Source of the DNA: CAJQND01 sp051010055
GTDB taxonomy: Bacteria; Pseudomonadota; Alphaproteobacteria; Rhizobiales; CAJQND01
Length of the DNA stretch: 58,701 nt
Direction: 5' to 3'
NCBI GenBank assembly: GCA_051010055.1
Contig: JBPCVY010000032.1
Location: forward strand, 1 to 58,701
Shown: positions 42,270-51,294 of the stretch, piece after piece
How positions within the stretch are numbered: position 1 is the stretch's first letter
Layout of the letters: each line of letters begins with the position of its first letter
Notes under the pieces: model-generated
The model's database searches: none
Seen by the model: the letters and a program-made list of their open reading frames with translations, nothing else
What the model was told of the DNA's origin: nothing
Position numbers and translations under genes: made by a program

Positions 42270-43931
42270 ATGGAATTGTCCGGTACGGAACTTTTGATAC
42301 GCGTCGCAGGCAGCGCAGCACTCCTGTTGTGGGGTGCGCGCATGATGCGCACGGGCATGATCCGGGCTTACGGCGGTGAGATAAGAAGCATTCTCGCGGC
42401 CTGTACGGACAATCGCATTTATTGCCTGGTGGCAGGCGCTTTTTCAGCTGGCGTTCTGCAAAGCTCAACAGCGGTTGCACTGTTCACAACTTCCTTTGCC
42501 GCGCTGGGCGCGCTTTCTGTTGCCGATGGCCTCGCCATAATGCTGGGGGCTGATCTGGGCAGTGCGCTTGTTACCTTTTTGCTTGCCCTTGATATCCGGT
42601 CAATCTGGCCCGTGCTGATGTTGGGCGGCTATATCATGCACGCCTGGTTTGAGAAGCGCAGGCCCATTATCAAGCAGGCCGGGCGCGTCGCCATGGGCCT
42701 TGGCCTGGTGTTCTTGGCGCTCACTATATTATCTTCCACATCCAGCATCCTCAATCAGTCCAACCTGTTGCGGCAATTGCTCAGCGGCTTGGCAAACGAA
42801 CCCATTATTGCGTTCATTGTCGGTGCACTGCTCACCTGGTTTGCCCATTCGAGTATCGTTGTGTTGCTGCTGGTCGCCGGGCTTGCTGAATCAGGCCTGT
42901 TGTCTGAAGGAACCTTGGCGTTGACACTGGTTCTGGGAATAAATGCTGGCGCTGCCCTTCCAGCGTTCGCCCTCACATACCGCGACAAACCTCCAGCACG
43001 GCAAATCACTCTGGGCAACCTCATATTCCGTGTAACTGGTGCCCTTATCGCTTTGGCGGCAATGCCACTATGGGCAGACTATCTGACAAATGGCGCCGCA
43101 TCTGGCGGCCAGGTGATCCTTGCGCACATATTGTTCAATGTCTTGCTGCTGGCCGTGTTCGTCGGAGCGACGGGGTATCTAGCAAACGCCTTGGCCAGAT
43201 TAAATCCGCTTGAAAGCGTACAGGAAGATGATGGCGCACCGCGCTATCTTTCCGAAACAGCTAAAGAAATGCCCAGCATGGCGCTTAACCTGGCAGCCCG
43301 TGAGACCCTGCGCATGTCGGATATGGTTGACTTGATGGTCACCCACTGCGCCAACGCCTTGGACAAAAACGATACTGCCGAGGCCGACAGTGCCTGCGAG
43401 CTGGAAGAACAAGTCGATCGCCTCTATGAAGCCATCAAGTTCTACGTGACCGATATTGAACGCGAGGAAACTGATGTTTCCGAACGCCGCAAAGCGACGG
43501 AAATCATCACCTTCACAACCCACCTGGAAAGTGCGGGGGATGTTATCGACCGCAATCTTATCGACACCATTCGCCAGAAAATCACCGCAGGCGGTTCATT
43601 TTCAAAGGCGGGCGCCAAGGAGCTGGATGAAATCTTTGCATTTGTCGGCGAAACCATACGGCTGGCATCTTCAGTGTTCATGGACCCGAAAATTGATGCA
43701 GCCCGCGCACTGATCGCCAGAAAGGACGAATTGCGCCAGCTGGAGCTGAAAAGCACCAAACGTCATTTGACAAGGTTGCGCCGGCGCAAGCCGCAAGCGG
43801 TGGCAACATCCTCTTTCCATCTGGATATCATAAGGGACTTAAAGCGGGTGAATTCCCACTTTACTTCAGTTGGCTATCCCATTCTTGAATCAAGCGGCGG
43901 GTTGCGGGCAAGCCGGTTGAAAAAGGCTTAA
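42270..43931 (+). CDS. Na/Pi cotransporter family protein with a PhoU-like C-terminal domain
   Basis: NptA/SLC34-like phosphate transporter. 553 residues from ATG 42270 (a TTG one codon earlier is also open). The N-terminal ~310 residues are hydrophobic with two inverted Na/Pi repeats carrying the Q-S-S-T-A motif (SAGVLQSSTAVALFTT, about residue 65) and the second HSSIVVLLLVAG. From about 345 a soluble helical PhoU-like region follows. It starts 34 bp after phnY on the same strand. In bacteria such proteins can move phosphate either way. Here, next to a hydrolase that frees Pi, phosphate export or balance is a reasonable inference. Confidence 0.83.
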   Translation: MELSGTELLIRVAGSAALLLWGARMMRTGMIRAYGGEIRSILAACTDNRIYCLVAGAFSAGVLQSSTAVALFTTSFAALGALSVADGLAIMLGADLGSALVTFLLALDIRSIWPVLMLGGYIMHAWFEKRRPIIKQAGRVAMGLGLVFLALTILSSTSSILNQSNLLRQLLSGLANEPIIAFIVGALLTWFAHSSIVVLLLVAGLAESGLLSEGTLALTLVLGINAGAALPAFALTYRDKPPARQITLGNLIFRVTGALIALAAMPLWADYLTNGAASGGQVILAHILFNVLLLAVFVGATGYLANALARLNPLESVQEDDGAPRYLSETAKEMPSMALNLAARETLRMSDMVDLMVTHCANALDKNDTAEADSACELEEQVDRLYEAIKFYVTDIEREETDVSERRKATEIITFTTHLESAGDVIDRNLIDTIRQKITAGGSFSKAGAKELDEIFAFVGETIRLASSVFMDPKIDAARALIARKDELRQLELKSTKRHLTRLRRRKPQAVATSSFHLDIIRDLKRVNSHFTSVGYPILESSGGLRASRLKKA

Positions 43932-43945
43932 ACGCCAGGAACCAC

Positions 43946-45337
43946 CTACATCTCAAAGCGGCCTCGTATGCCGACCAACGTGAGAGTGTCTTTCGTTGGT
44001 GCGAAAACAGGGTCAAGAATGAACTGAAAACTTGGCGTTACCGCGATGCGCTTAGTGAGCTGGACCCGGTAAAAAACCCCACCTGCATATTGGCGTGCAT
44101 CACCCATATCGGTATCCGGAATGCCGTCCTCATCGGTATCTATTTTACCGATGCGGCGTTCACCCCACGAAAACGCCGCCCCAAGAAGATCGTTCTTCTG
44201 GCCGAACATTTCGCGCACGCCAACCCCACCGGCGGCCATCTTGTTCAAAATCGCCGGCCCGTTCATGGGGCCATCAGAAAATCCAAACCGCACAAATGGT
44301 ATTACCGGCCCAATTTCGCCCTCTGCAAAGAAACTCACACCGTGGCCCTTGGGCGCGCCGGCTCTTTTGAGCGCATCTTTCTGCCAGATCGTTGCGTGAA
44401 CATCCCTGAGCTTGACCGGGCCAATTCAGAGGCTTGTTTCAGGATTGATGTAGCCGGGGTCAAAGCCGATATCCACCATCTTCAGATATTCCTTTTGATT
44501 GAAGAAGGTATTGAAACCGGAGGTTTCCGCACGCCCGTTTGCATCATAAATGCCACCCACTACATAAATTTCTGGCACCGGGCGAACCACCCCGGCAGCG
44601 CCAAGACCAACCAATGTATAAGGAATTGTCGCATTCAGGCTGAATGGTGCATTCATAAACGAAGTGGTAGGATTTTTCAGGAATGAATAATCATGAACCG
44701 CAAAAGGAATGATTTTCCCCACCCGGAACCCTGCTGAATCCTGAATTAGCGACTGCTCCCACCACAACTCAAGCAGACTGAAATTGAATTCACTATAGGC
44801 AACGGCAGCGGGCCACAATGAGCCGGCAAGAATTCCGAAAGTCTGCAAATTGGCCGGGCCGCTGCTGAGGTTGTGGCGGTCCTGGAATCGGAACGCCAAT
44901 CTGCCGGAGTAACCCGTACCCTCTCCCCAGAGCTGCCAGTCACCAAGAATTGCGAGAATGCCGCCGGCTGCATCGCATTGGCCGGCAAAGTTTGTATTGG
45001 CGTTCTGGTAGGCGCTGGTATGGGCGATGCCGACTTTAAGTCCAACTTGTTCTTGAAGTTCTCTCTTGAACCGCTCCCATGGCTCCAAGATAGGATCGAG
45101 TGGCGAAGGCGTTATCAATGCTTCCTTTACGGCTTCGTCTTCGATCAAAATGTTGGTCAAATCGCCGGGGTTTTTGGTGAGCGCATCAGTCGGCGGGTTG
45201 CCTTGTTGGGAAAAAGCCGTGGCGGAAATTGCAAATAAAATCAGGAATGCGAACGGGGCGGGGTAAATCTCAGGCCAAGCAGCGCAAATTGCCCTGCTCT
45301 TGGAAAACTCGACCTTTTGTGCCGCTCGCCCAATCAA
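43946..45337 (-). pseudogene. OprB-type carbohydrate porin interrupted by one in-frame TGA
   Basis: Outer-membrane carbohydrate-selective porin family. The first frame (start near TTG 45337, uncertain) has a signal-like hydrophobic segment (APFAFLILFAISATAFS). Beta-strand blocks then follow, such as YSGRLAFRFQDRHNLSS, LWWEQSLIQDSAGFRVGKI, and PEIYVVGGIYDANGRAE. It stops at TGA 44426-44428 after NPETSL. The same frame continues without a break (IGPVKLRDVHATIWQKDALK ... GHGVSFFAEGEIGPVIPFVR) to the proper end at 43946, with C-terminal LTLVGIRGRFEM. Whole length would be about 463 codons. One base change explains it. It follows rpiR in the same direction and converges with the Na/Pi gene. Confidence 0.78.
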
Positions 45338-45451
45338 CGCAACATTCCCAGTAAATTGCGGATTGCCTACTCCACAAAATACACCACATCCGAATAATCG
45401 GACACAAGTGCAGATTTTAGCGATATGCAGTCAAGAATTAGTCCAAGCCGG

Positions 45452-46288
45452 TCAAAGCTTGCCGGAAAGACTGACGATTATAGATTGGACAAGACCAATG
45501 GCGCCGGATATTGGCCGGAACTGACCGCTGACCTCATTGTCGACGCAAAACGATACCGTGGAATTGCGTGCGAGAGGGCTTGAGGCGGCACCGGTAATGG
45601 TGATGACGGGCAGCCCGCGCACATGCGCGTCGCGCACTACATCCAAAACGGCCGGTGAATAGGGGACGAACGAAATCGCCACCAGAAGATCCCGGTGGCC
45701 CATATTGACCACCTGCTGCTCTGCCATGCCGCCACTGAAATCAAGCAGGCTGCAACGGCGCTCCAGCCGGGTCATTCCATAGGCAAAATAGGTTGCGATG
45801 GGGCGCGAACGGCGCAAGCCCGCAACATAAATATGCCGGGCCGACAAACACATATCCACCGCCCGGGTAATATCTTCCGGATTCACATTGCTGCGCAAAG
45901 TTTCAAGTGAAGCGACCAGCGCATCGATACAGGAATTCAGCGTAGCGCTTTCATCTTCAACGCCTGAAACAGTGGCCGCCCACTCATAAACCTGTTCCCG
46001 GTAAACAGGTGTACCTTCAATTAGGCGCAGTTTGAAAACCTGCTGAAGACCGGAAAAGCCGTCATAGCCAAACTCTTTTGCAAACCGGATGAGCGTTGAA
46101 GGTTGAATGTCCAATTCTTCGGACAAAACCGCAATTGTCTGCAGCGCAAGCTGGTTTGGTTCATCCAGCGCCAGTCGTGCGATCCGTTGCAGGTGCGGGC
46201 TCAGGGATTCAAACCGGTCCCTGATGCGCTCGCGCAATGAATCGAACGTTTCCTCCGGTCCGGCAGGTGTATCAAGGGGCATATTCAT
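45452..46288 (-). CDS. RpiR/MurR-family transcriptional regulator
   Basis: 278 residues with an N-terminal HTH_6 domain (RIARLALDEPNQLALQTIAV, then LSEELDIQPSTLIRFAKEFG, about residues 35-75) and a C-terminal SIS sugar-phosphate-binding domain (about 130-260; IYVAGLRRSRPIATYFAYG, DLLVAISFVPYSP). RpiR proteins usually sense phosphosugars or related metabolites. It diverges from the ABC-transporter operon and shares a spacer with two related repeats. It precedes the carbohydrate porin on its own strand. The effector is unknown. Confidence 0.9.
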   Translation of the reverse strand: MNMPLDTPAGPEETFDSLRERIRDRFESLSPHLQRIARLALDEPNQLALQTIAVLSEELDIQPSTLIRFAKEFGYDGFSGLQQVFKLRLIEGTPVYREQVYEWAATVSGVEDESATLNSCIDALVASLETLRSNVNPEDITRAVDMCLSARHIYVAGLRRSRPIATYFAYGMTRLERRCSLLDFSGGMAEQQVVNMGHRDLLVAISFVPYSPAVLDVVRDAHVRGLPVITITGAASSPLARNSTVSFCVDNEVSGQFRPISGAIGLVQSIIVSLSGKL

Positions 46289-46302
46289 AAATTCACTTTG
46301 AC

Positions 46303-46320
46303 TGAAAATTCATTCAATTT
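46303..46320. promoter_or_regulatory. Repeat A, TGAAAATTCATTCAATTT (candidate RpiR operator)
   Basis: This 18-bp sequence recurs at 46418-46435 with one difference. It sits 14 bp upstream of the rpiR start, suitable for autorepression. TGAA/TTCA elements fit A+T-rich RpiR sites. Confidence 0.5.
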
Positions 46321-46384
46321 CAAGAATAATTCCCTTCTAAATTTCTACTATAGTGCAAAAAATGGGCATATTACGCAGATTTAC

Positions 46385-46414
46385 TTGACTCTCAGATTGA
46401 ATATTTGTTACATA
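46385..46414 (+). promoter_or_regulatory. Candidate promoter of the ABC-transporter operon
   Basis: TTGACT (46385-46390) and TACATA (46409-46414) are 18 bp apart. Repeat B begins 3 bp downstream, so a bound repressor would cover the transcription start. Confidence 0.4.
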
Positions 46415-46417
46415 AAA

Positions 46418-46444
46418 TGAAAATTCATTCTATTTTTGAATGAA
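46418..46444. promoter_or_regulatory. Repeat B and TTCATTC-N7-GAATGAA dyad (candidate RpiR operator)
   Basis: TGAAAATTCATTCTATTT (46418-46435) matches repeat A at 17 of 18 positions and overlaps a perfect 7-bp dyad spanning 46424-46444. It lies about 70 bp before the binding-protein start. Confidence 0.5.
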
Positions 46445-46514
46445 AATGCAAAATACCTTGAATGAGGGATAGGGATTCAACGGTCATAGCGGCCACTCAC
46501 TTTAGGAGGGAAGA

Positions 46515-47804
46515 ATGAGCCAGAAGAACATTACACGCCGCGGGTTGCTGGGAGCAGCCGTTGCCGGCGCCGGTTTGACGACATTTGCCGGGCCTTGGAA
46601 TCACAATCGGGTTTATGCAGCAGCATCCGACAAGCCAATCAAAATCGGCATCACATCAGATGCCAGCGGCCAGTACGCCAACTCAGGCGCAAGTGATCGC
46701 CGCGGCATGGCCATGGCGATTGCCGAGTTCAATGAAAAAGGCGGCGTGCTGGGACGCAAAGTCGAAACCATACATATAGATACCGAAACAACACCGGCCA
46801 CAGGCAGCCGTGTGGCCGAGCGGTTGATCTCACGCGAAGAGTGCGGCTACCTCATTGGCGCGGTAAGCTCAGGTGTTGCCAACGCAATCAGCCAGGTGGC
46901 GCAGAAGTATGGCGTCATCTATCTCAACACCAATTCAAGTTCACCGACCGAGTCTGGCAAGAATTGCCACCGCGTGAAATTTGTATGGGATGGCAACGGC
47001 ACCAATTTTGCAAAAGCTGCGGTAAAAAATGCAGTTGAGAGATTCGGTGATCAATGGATGCTGCTCACCAACGATTACGTCTGGGGACACAATACAGCAG
47101 CAGCCACCAAGAAACTGTTGGAAGAGTATGGTGGCTCGGTAAAGGAAGAAATCCTCGTGCCACAGGGCACCCGCGATTTCTCATCCGCATTGCTGAAAAT
47201 CCAGCAGGCAACGCCTAATGTTGTTGCCGCAGCTGTTGGCGGCGACGACCAGAAAGCCATGCGCCAGCAAGTAGCTCAGCTTGGCATGGGCGCCCAGCCT
47301 GCATGGATCAACAACCAGCAAGACTGGCCGGACGTTTATGGCCTGCCGATTGAGAACCTGTTCGGTGTCTTCGGCACCACCTGGTACTACAAGCTGGATC
47401 TGCCGGGCGTTGATGAATTCGTCAAACGCTATCAGGCCATGTATCCGGACACACGTATGCGTGTTCCCGGCAACGTTTTCTACAATGGCTACATGGCAAC
47501 CCGCGAATTGCTCAATGCCATTGAGCGCGCAGGGTCCACCAACAACATCGCGGTCATCAAGGCGCTCGAAGGACATAAAATGTCTGCCAAGGACCGCATG
47601 CAGCATCATGATGCGGTCATCGACGCCAACACCCACCAGGTACAGCAAACCATTTACCTGGCAACGGCAAACGCTGGTACGAAGGACAAGAACGACTTGT
47701 TCAAGATCCTCAATCAATCGACGCCCGAAGCTGTGCAGGATATGGGAGCACAAGATGCCTGCAAGCTGGAATCTTACGAAGATACGCCAACTTTCGATGC
47801 GTGA
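46515..47804 (+). CDS. Branched-chain-type ABC transporter substrate-binding protein, Tat-exported
   Basis: Periplasmic type-I binding protein of the LivK/HAAT family. The N-terminus NITRRGLLGAAVAGAGLTTFA is a twin-arginine signal, cleaved near residue 36. The 429-residue protein has the family start IKIGITSDASGQYANSGASDRRGMAMAIAEFNEKGGVLG and a central DYVWGHNTAAATKKLLEEYGG block. An excellent AGGAGG lies 5 bases before the ATG. Binding proteins of this family take amino acids, amides, urea or aromatics. The RpiR regulator and oxidoreductases suggest something other than leucine here. A GC-rich hairpin follows. Confidence 0.88.
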   Translation: MSQKNITRRGLLGAAVAGAGLTTFAGPWNHNRVYAAASDKPIKIGITSDASGQYANSGASDRRGMAMAIAEFNEKGGVLGRKVETIHIDTETTPATGSRVAERLISREECGYLIGAVSSGVANAISQVAQKYGVIYLNTNSSSPTESGKNCHRVKFVWDGNGTNFAKAAVKNAVERFGDQWMLLTNDYVWGHNTAAATKKLLEEYGGSVKEEILVPQGTRDFSSALLKIQQATPNVVAAAVGGDDQKAMRQQVAQLGMGAQPAWINNQQDWPDVYGLPIENLFGVFGTTWYYKLDLPGVDEFVKRYQAMYPDTRMRVPGNVFYNGYMATRELLNAIERAGSTNNIAVIKALEGHKMSAKDRMQHHDAVIDANTHQVQQTIYLATANAGTKDKNDLFKILNQSTPEAVQDMGAQDACKLESYEDTPTFDA

Positions 47805-47848
47805 TAAACTCCCTTGGGCCCTGGCCACTTTAAGCCGGGGTTCAGGAT

Positions 47849-47870
47849 GCGGCCGGAGTGCTCCGGCCGC
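47849..47870 (+). terminator. GC-rich hairpin between binding-protein and permease genes
   Basis: Perfect arms GCGGCCGGAG and CTCCGGCCGC are separated by two bases, with only a weak pyrimidine tail. Placement after the binding protein suggests an mRNA-stabilising or attenuating hairpin that favours its expression over the membrane components. Confidence 0.5.
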
Positions 47871-47906
47871 GTCCTCACTTTCTTTTGAAATGAAAGCGTC
47901 CAAGCG

Positions 47907-48827
47907 ATGACGGCGTTATTGCCACATATCTTCAACGGCCTGACACTCGGTCTGTTGTTTGCGTTGATTGCCCTCGGTTTCACGCTGATTGTCGGCGTTA
48001 TGGAGGTTATTAATCTGGCGCACGGGTCATTGTTCGCGCTTGGGGCCTATTTCGCTTTAATGATACTCGGTTCCAGCTGGATGGAAGCCACCGCATTCGG
48101 TGACTGGTGGCTGGGCTTGCCACTGGCTGCGCGCTACACGCTGGCCCTCGTTTTCGGACCATTGCTTGCGGGCGTTGCCGGAATGGGGCTGGAGCGCTGC
48201 TTGCGGCCCACATACGGAAAAGCGCCATTATACGGCTTGCTGCTTACTTTTGGCGCAGCCCTTGTTATCGAAGAAGCCATCCGCCTTGGTTGGGGCACAG
48301 GCGAGCAAAGCCTGCAGCTTCCCCAGTCCATAAATGGCGCGGTGCTTATCGGCGGGCTTATTTTCTCCAAGTACAAATTGTTTGCGGCGGGTTTTGCCCT
48401 GTTGGCGATTGTTGGCGTTTGGCTGTTTCTTGAATGCACACCTTACGGGGCCATTATCAAGGCTGGCGCCCATGACAGCGAGATGGTGCGCGCGCTTGGC
48501 TATGATCTTGCCCGCCTGCGCATGCTGGTGTTCGGCTTTGGTGCAGCACTTGCCGGACTTGCAGGCGTTGTGATGGTGCCCATTTGGGGATTGCGGCCGC
48601 ATGTGGGTATTGATGTTGTCATACCTGCGTTTCTGATAATCGTCCTGGGAGGAGTGGGCAGTTTCTGGGGCGCGGTGGTTGCAGCCATGCTGGTTGGCCT
48701 GGCCGTCGGCATCACCGGCGCGTACGCTTCTGCCTGGTCGATGATGTCCATGTATCTGTTGCTCATCGCGGTGGTCTGCTTCCGCTCGCGCGGGCTGTTC
48801 GGGCGCAAGAGCGCTCTGGAAAACTGA
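47907..48827 (+). CDS. Branched-chain-type ABC transporter permease, LivH-like
   Basis: Inner-membrane permease of 306 residues, hydrophobic throughout (about eight helices). The LivH landmark GVMEVINLAHGSLFALGAYFA is near residue 30, and the conserved coupling region GAIIKAGAHDSEMVRALGYDLARLR is near residue 180. It ends RSRGLFGRKSALEN. The partner LivM-like gene starts 3 bp later. Substrate unknown. Confidence 0.88.
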   Translation: MTALLPHIFNGLTLGLLFALIALGFTLIVGVMEVINLAHGSLFALGAYFALMILGSSWMEATAFGDWWLGLPLAARYTLALVFGPLLAGVAGMGLERCLRPTYGKAPLYGLLLTFGAALVIEEAIRLGWGTGEQSLQLPQSINGAVLIGGLIFSKYKLFAAGFALLAIVGVWLFLECTPYGAIIKAGAHDSEMVRALGYDLARLRMLVFGFGAALAGLAGVVMVPIWGLRPHVGIDVVIPAFLIIVLGGVGSFWGAVVAAMLVGLAVGITGAYASAWSMMSMYLLLIAVVCFRSRGLFGRKSALEN

Positions 48828-48830
48828 TAC

Positions 48831-49847
48831 ATGGTCTCCCTGTCCGATATTCCCGCACGTGCCGGCTCCTGGGTAACGCCGCAAATGGCCGTCATGGCTA
48901 TTATCATGGTAACTGCCCCTTTGTGGCTGGGCCCGGTTGGCCTTTACCAGTATCTGGGTATCGAGATTTCCATCTGGATAATCTATGCCCTAGGTTTCAA
49001 TCTTCTGTTCGGGTATGCGGGTTTGCATTCATTTGGCCATGGCGCCTATTTGGGTGTTGGCGCCTATGCGTTCGGGCTGTTTCAGCATCATGTGGGCGTC
49101 AGCCTCTGGGGTGGATTGCTTGCCGCCGTGCTTGCGGCAGGCATTGCCGGGCTGATCGTTGGCGCGTTTATTTCGCACCGGCGCGGAATTTACTACGCTT
49201 TGCTCACAATTGCCTTTGGCCAGGTGTTCTGGTTTTTCTCGATGAAACTTCACTGGCTCACCGGCGGTGAGGACGGCCTTTTAAACATTCCGCGCCCTGA
49301 TTTGGCCCTTGGGTTTGCCGATTTCAGCCTGAAAGACAATCTGGCGTTCTACTATCTTGTGCTTGCGCTCGTCGCCATATCGGTGGTCGCAATCTGGCGG
49401 ATTGTCAATTCACCGTACGGGCGAATTTTGCAGGCTATCCGCCAAAATGAAACCCGGGCAAAGTTTGTCGGCTATGAGGTTTGGCACTTCAAGTGCGCCG
49501 CATTTGTTATCTCGGCAATGTTCGCAGGTCTGGCTGGCGGCTTGTTCGCCATGGCTCAGGAAAGCGCCTATCCGGACGTGATGAGCCTCCATCAGTCGGG
49601 CCTTATTGTCATGATGGTGCTTGTCGGCGGCGGGCTTGTCAGCTTCTGGGGCCCGGTGCTTGGCGTGGTGCTTTATTTCGTGGCCCGCGATGTCTTGGGC
49701 TCAATCACCGAAACCTGGCTCCTGTGGTACGGGCTGATGTTCGTGATCATGGTCATGTTCAAGCCGGAAGGTTTGGCAGGCATCATCCACTCCCTGCGCA
49801 AGCGCTTTTCCAGCCGCGCTGTGGGCCATCAGGTTTCAACGGAGTAG
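48831..49847 (+). CDS. Branched-chain-type ABC transporter permease, LivM-like
   Basis: Second permease of 338 residues with LivM landmarks: GFNLLFGYAGLHSFGHGAYLGVGAYAF (about residue 53) and the cytoplasmic coupling stretch SPYGRILQAIRQNETRAKFVGYEVWHFK (about 194). The C-terminal region KPEGLAGIIHSLRKRF is typical. It pairs with the LivH-like protein, and the ATPase gene begins 5 bp downstream. Confidence 0.88.
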   Translation: MVSLSDIPARAGSWVTPQMAVMAIIMVTAPLWLGPVGLYQYLGIEISIWIIYALGFNLLFGYAGLHSFGHGAYLGVGAYAFGLFQHHVGVSLWGGLLAAVLAAGIAGLIVGAFISHRRGIYYALLTIAFGQVFWFFSMKLHWLTGGEDGLLNIPRPDLALGFADFSLKDNLAFYYLVLALVAISVVAIWRIVNSPYGRILQAIRQNETRAKFVGYEVWHFKCAAFVISAMFAGLAGGLFAMAQESAYPDVMSLHQSGLIVMMVLVGGGLVSFWGPVLGVVLYFVARDVLGSITETWLLWYGLMFVIMVMFKPEGLAGIIHSLRKRFSSRAVGHQVSTE

Positions 49848-49852
49848 GTGGC

Positions 49853-50596
49853 ATGTCTCTGTTCGAAGCCAAACATATTCACAAGCGGTTCGGCTCACGG
49901 GTTGTGCTGGAAGATATTTCACTGTCCCTCGAAGATGGTCAGGTGAGCGGTATTATGGGTCCCAACGGGGCCGGAAAAACCACTTGCTTTCACGTGCTCA
50001 CGGGACAGTATAAACCTGACCGCGGCGAGATCCTTTTCGATGGAAAACCCATTACCGGCATGCCGCCGCAGCGCATTGCAGGTCTTGGCATTTCCCGTTC
50101 ATTCCAAATCATGAACCTGTTCGATGAATCAGCGGTTATCGAAAATGTCATGGTCGCATTGCCGGATTTCAGGCAACGGCAAAAGCAACTGGCAAGTTCC
50201 GTGTTTGATGATGCAGAACTCATCGACAAGGCAAGAGATGTTCTGAACCAGGTTGGCCTTTCAGGACATGACTGGGAGAAATCCGCCTCCCTTTCATACG
50301 GCAACCGGCGGGCTTTGGAGATCGGCGTAGCGCTTGCAGCACGGCCGCGCATTCTGTTTCTCGATGAACCGACATCAGGCCTTGGCGTTGAGGCAACCCG
50401 CCACTTGGCAGCGCTGATCAAAAAACTGCGCAAGCGGTATTCAATTGTCATGATTGAGCACGACATGCGCTTCCTCTTCGAGCTGGCCGACCGCATATCG
50501 GTTATCCACTGGGGCCAGGTGATAGCTGAAGGCACACCGGAAAAACTTCAGGCAAACAAGTGGGTGCAGCGCTCAGCACTTGGGGAGGTCGCCTGA
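49853..50596 (+). CDS. Branched-chain-type ABC transporter ATPase, LivG-like
   Basis: ATPase of 247 residues from ATG 49853 (MSLFEAKHIHKRFGSR); the longer open frame to 49481 lies inside the permease. Walker A GPNGAGKTTCFHVLTG, Q-loop SFQIMNLFDESAV, signature SYGNRRALEIGVALAARP (the LivG-type variant of LSGGQ), Walker B ILFLDEPTSGL and H-loop IEHDM are all intact. The stop overlaps the next ATG (TGATG). Confidence 0.9.
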   Translation: MSLFEAKHIHKRFGSRVVLEDISLSLEDGQVSGIMGPNGAGKTTCFHVLTGQYKPDRGEILFDGKPITGMPPQRIAGLGISRSFQIMNLFDESAVIENVMVALPDFRQRQKQLASSVFDDAELIDKARDVLNQVGLSGHDWEKSASLSYGNRRALEIGVALAARPRILFLDEPTSGLGVEATRHLAALIKKLRKRYSIVMIEHDMRFLFELADRISVIHWGQVIAEGTPEKLQANKWVQRSALGEVA

Positions 50597-51291
50597 TGTT
50601 GAGTGTCTCCCAAATCGAAACGTTTTATGGGGAAACCCAGGCTCTGTTCGGGCCATCGATTACGGTCGGCCAAGGCGAAGTGGTTGCGCTTTTGGGCCCA
50701 AACGGCGCCGGCAAGACAACCACTTTGCGCTCAATCCTCGGGCTGACACCGCCACGGCGCGGACATATCCGCTTTGATGGCGCGGACGTCACAGAGCGCA
50801 CAACCCACGAGATCGCGCGCATGGGCATTAGCTGGGTGCCAGATGACAGGCGTATTTTCCCGACCCTTACGGTTTCCCGCAACCTGCAAATTGCGATGAA
50901 GAAAACCCGCTTCCGATCATGGAAGCTGTCGGAAATGTTCGGCATTTTTTCAGCTCTTGAACATCTGATGAGTAGAGAGTGTGAAAACCTTTCCGGCGGC
51001 GAAATGCAAATGGTGGCGATCTCGCGCGCGCTTTTAGGCTCGCCCGGCCTGGTGTTGTTCGATGAACCCAGCCAGGGACTTGCACCAAAAATCGTCCAGG
51101 ACGTAATGGCAACCATCCGCAAACTCAAAAGGGAAGGAATTTCGGTTCTGGTGGTTGAGCAAAATGCGCTGGCAGCTCTTGAAGTGTGTGACCGGGTCTA
51201 TGTCATGGATCGCGGCCGCATTATTCACGAGGGCGCGGCTGAAGAACTCCTCAAGAATGCTCCGCTCAGGCGCAAATTGATCGGGATGTGA
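50596..51291 (+). CDS. Branched-chain-type ABC transporter ATPase, LivF-like
   Basis: ATPase of 231 residues; the start at 50596 shares a base with the livG-like stop. Walker A GPNGAGKTTTLRSILGL, the LivF hallmark GISWVPDDRRIFPTLTV, signature NLSGGEMQMVAISRALLG, Walker B LVLFDEPSQGLAPKIV and VVEQNALAALEV are present. With the LivG-like protein it makes a complete ATPase pair, so the following ATPase-like gene is surplus. Confidence 0.9.
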   Translation: MLSVSQIETFYGETQALFGPSITVGQGEVVALLGPNGAGKTTTLRSILGLTPPRRGHIRFDGADVTERTTHEIARMGISWVPDDRRIFPTLTVSRNLQIAMKKTRFRSWKLSEMFGIFSALEHLMSRECENLSGGEMQMVAISRALLGSPGLVLFDEPSQGLAPKIVQDVMATIRKLKREGISVLVVEQNALAALEVCDRVYVMDRGRIIHEGAAEELLKNAPLRRKLIGM

Positions 51292-51294
51292 GCC

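Noticed and set aside
6822..44428. TGA read as a sense codon (selenocysteine or reassigned TGA) in the genes with internal TGA
   Set aside because: Many intact genes here end normally at TGA (for example dnaN, mutM and the LivG-like ATPase), none of the affected families is a selenoprotein family, and another gene in the same patch carries a TAA and a frameshift.
49481..49852. N-terminal extension of the LivG-like ATPase
   Set aside because: The segment lies inside the LivM-like permease gene and has no ABC-protein character. The ATG at 49853 begins the normal domain.
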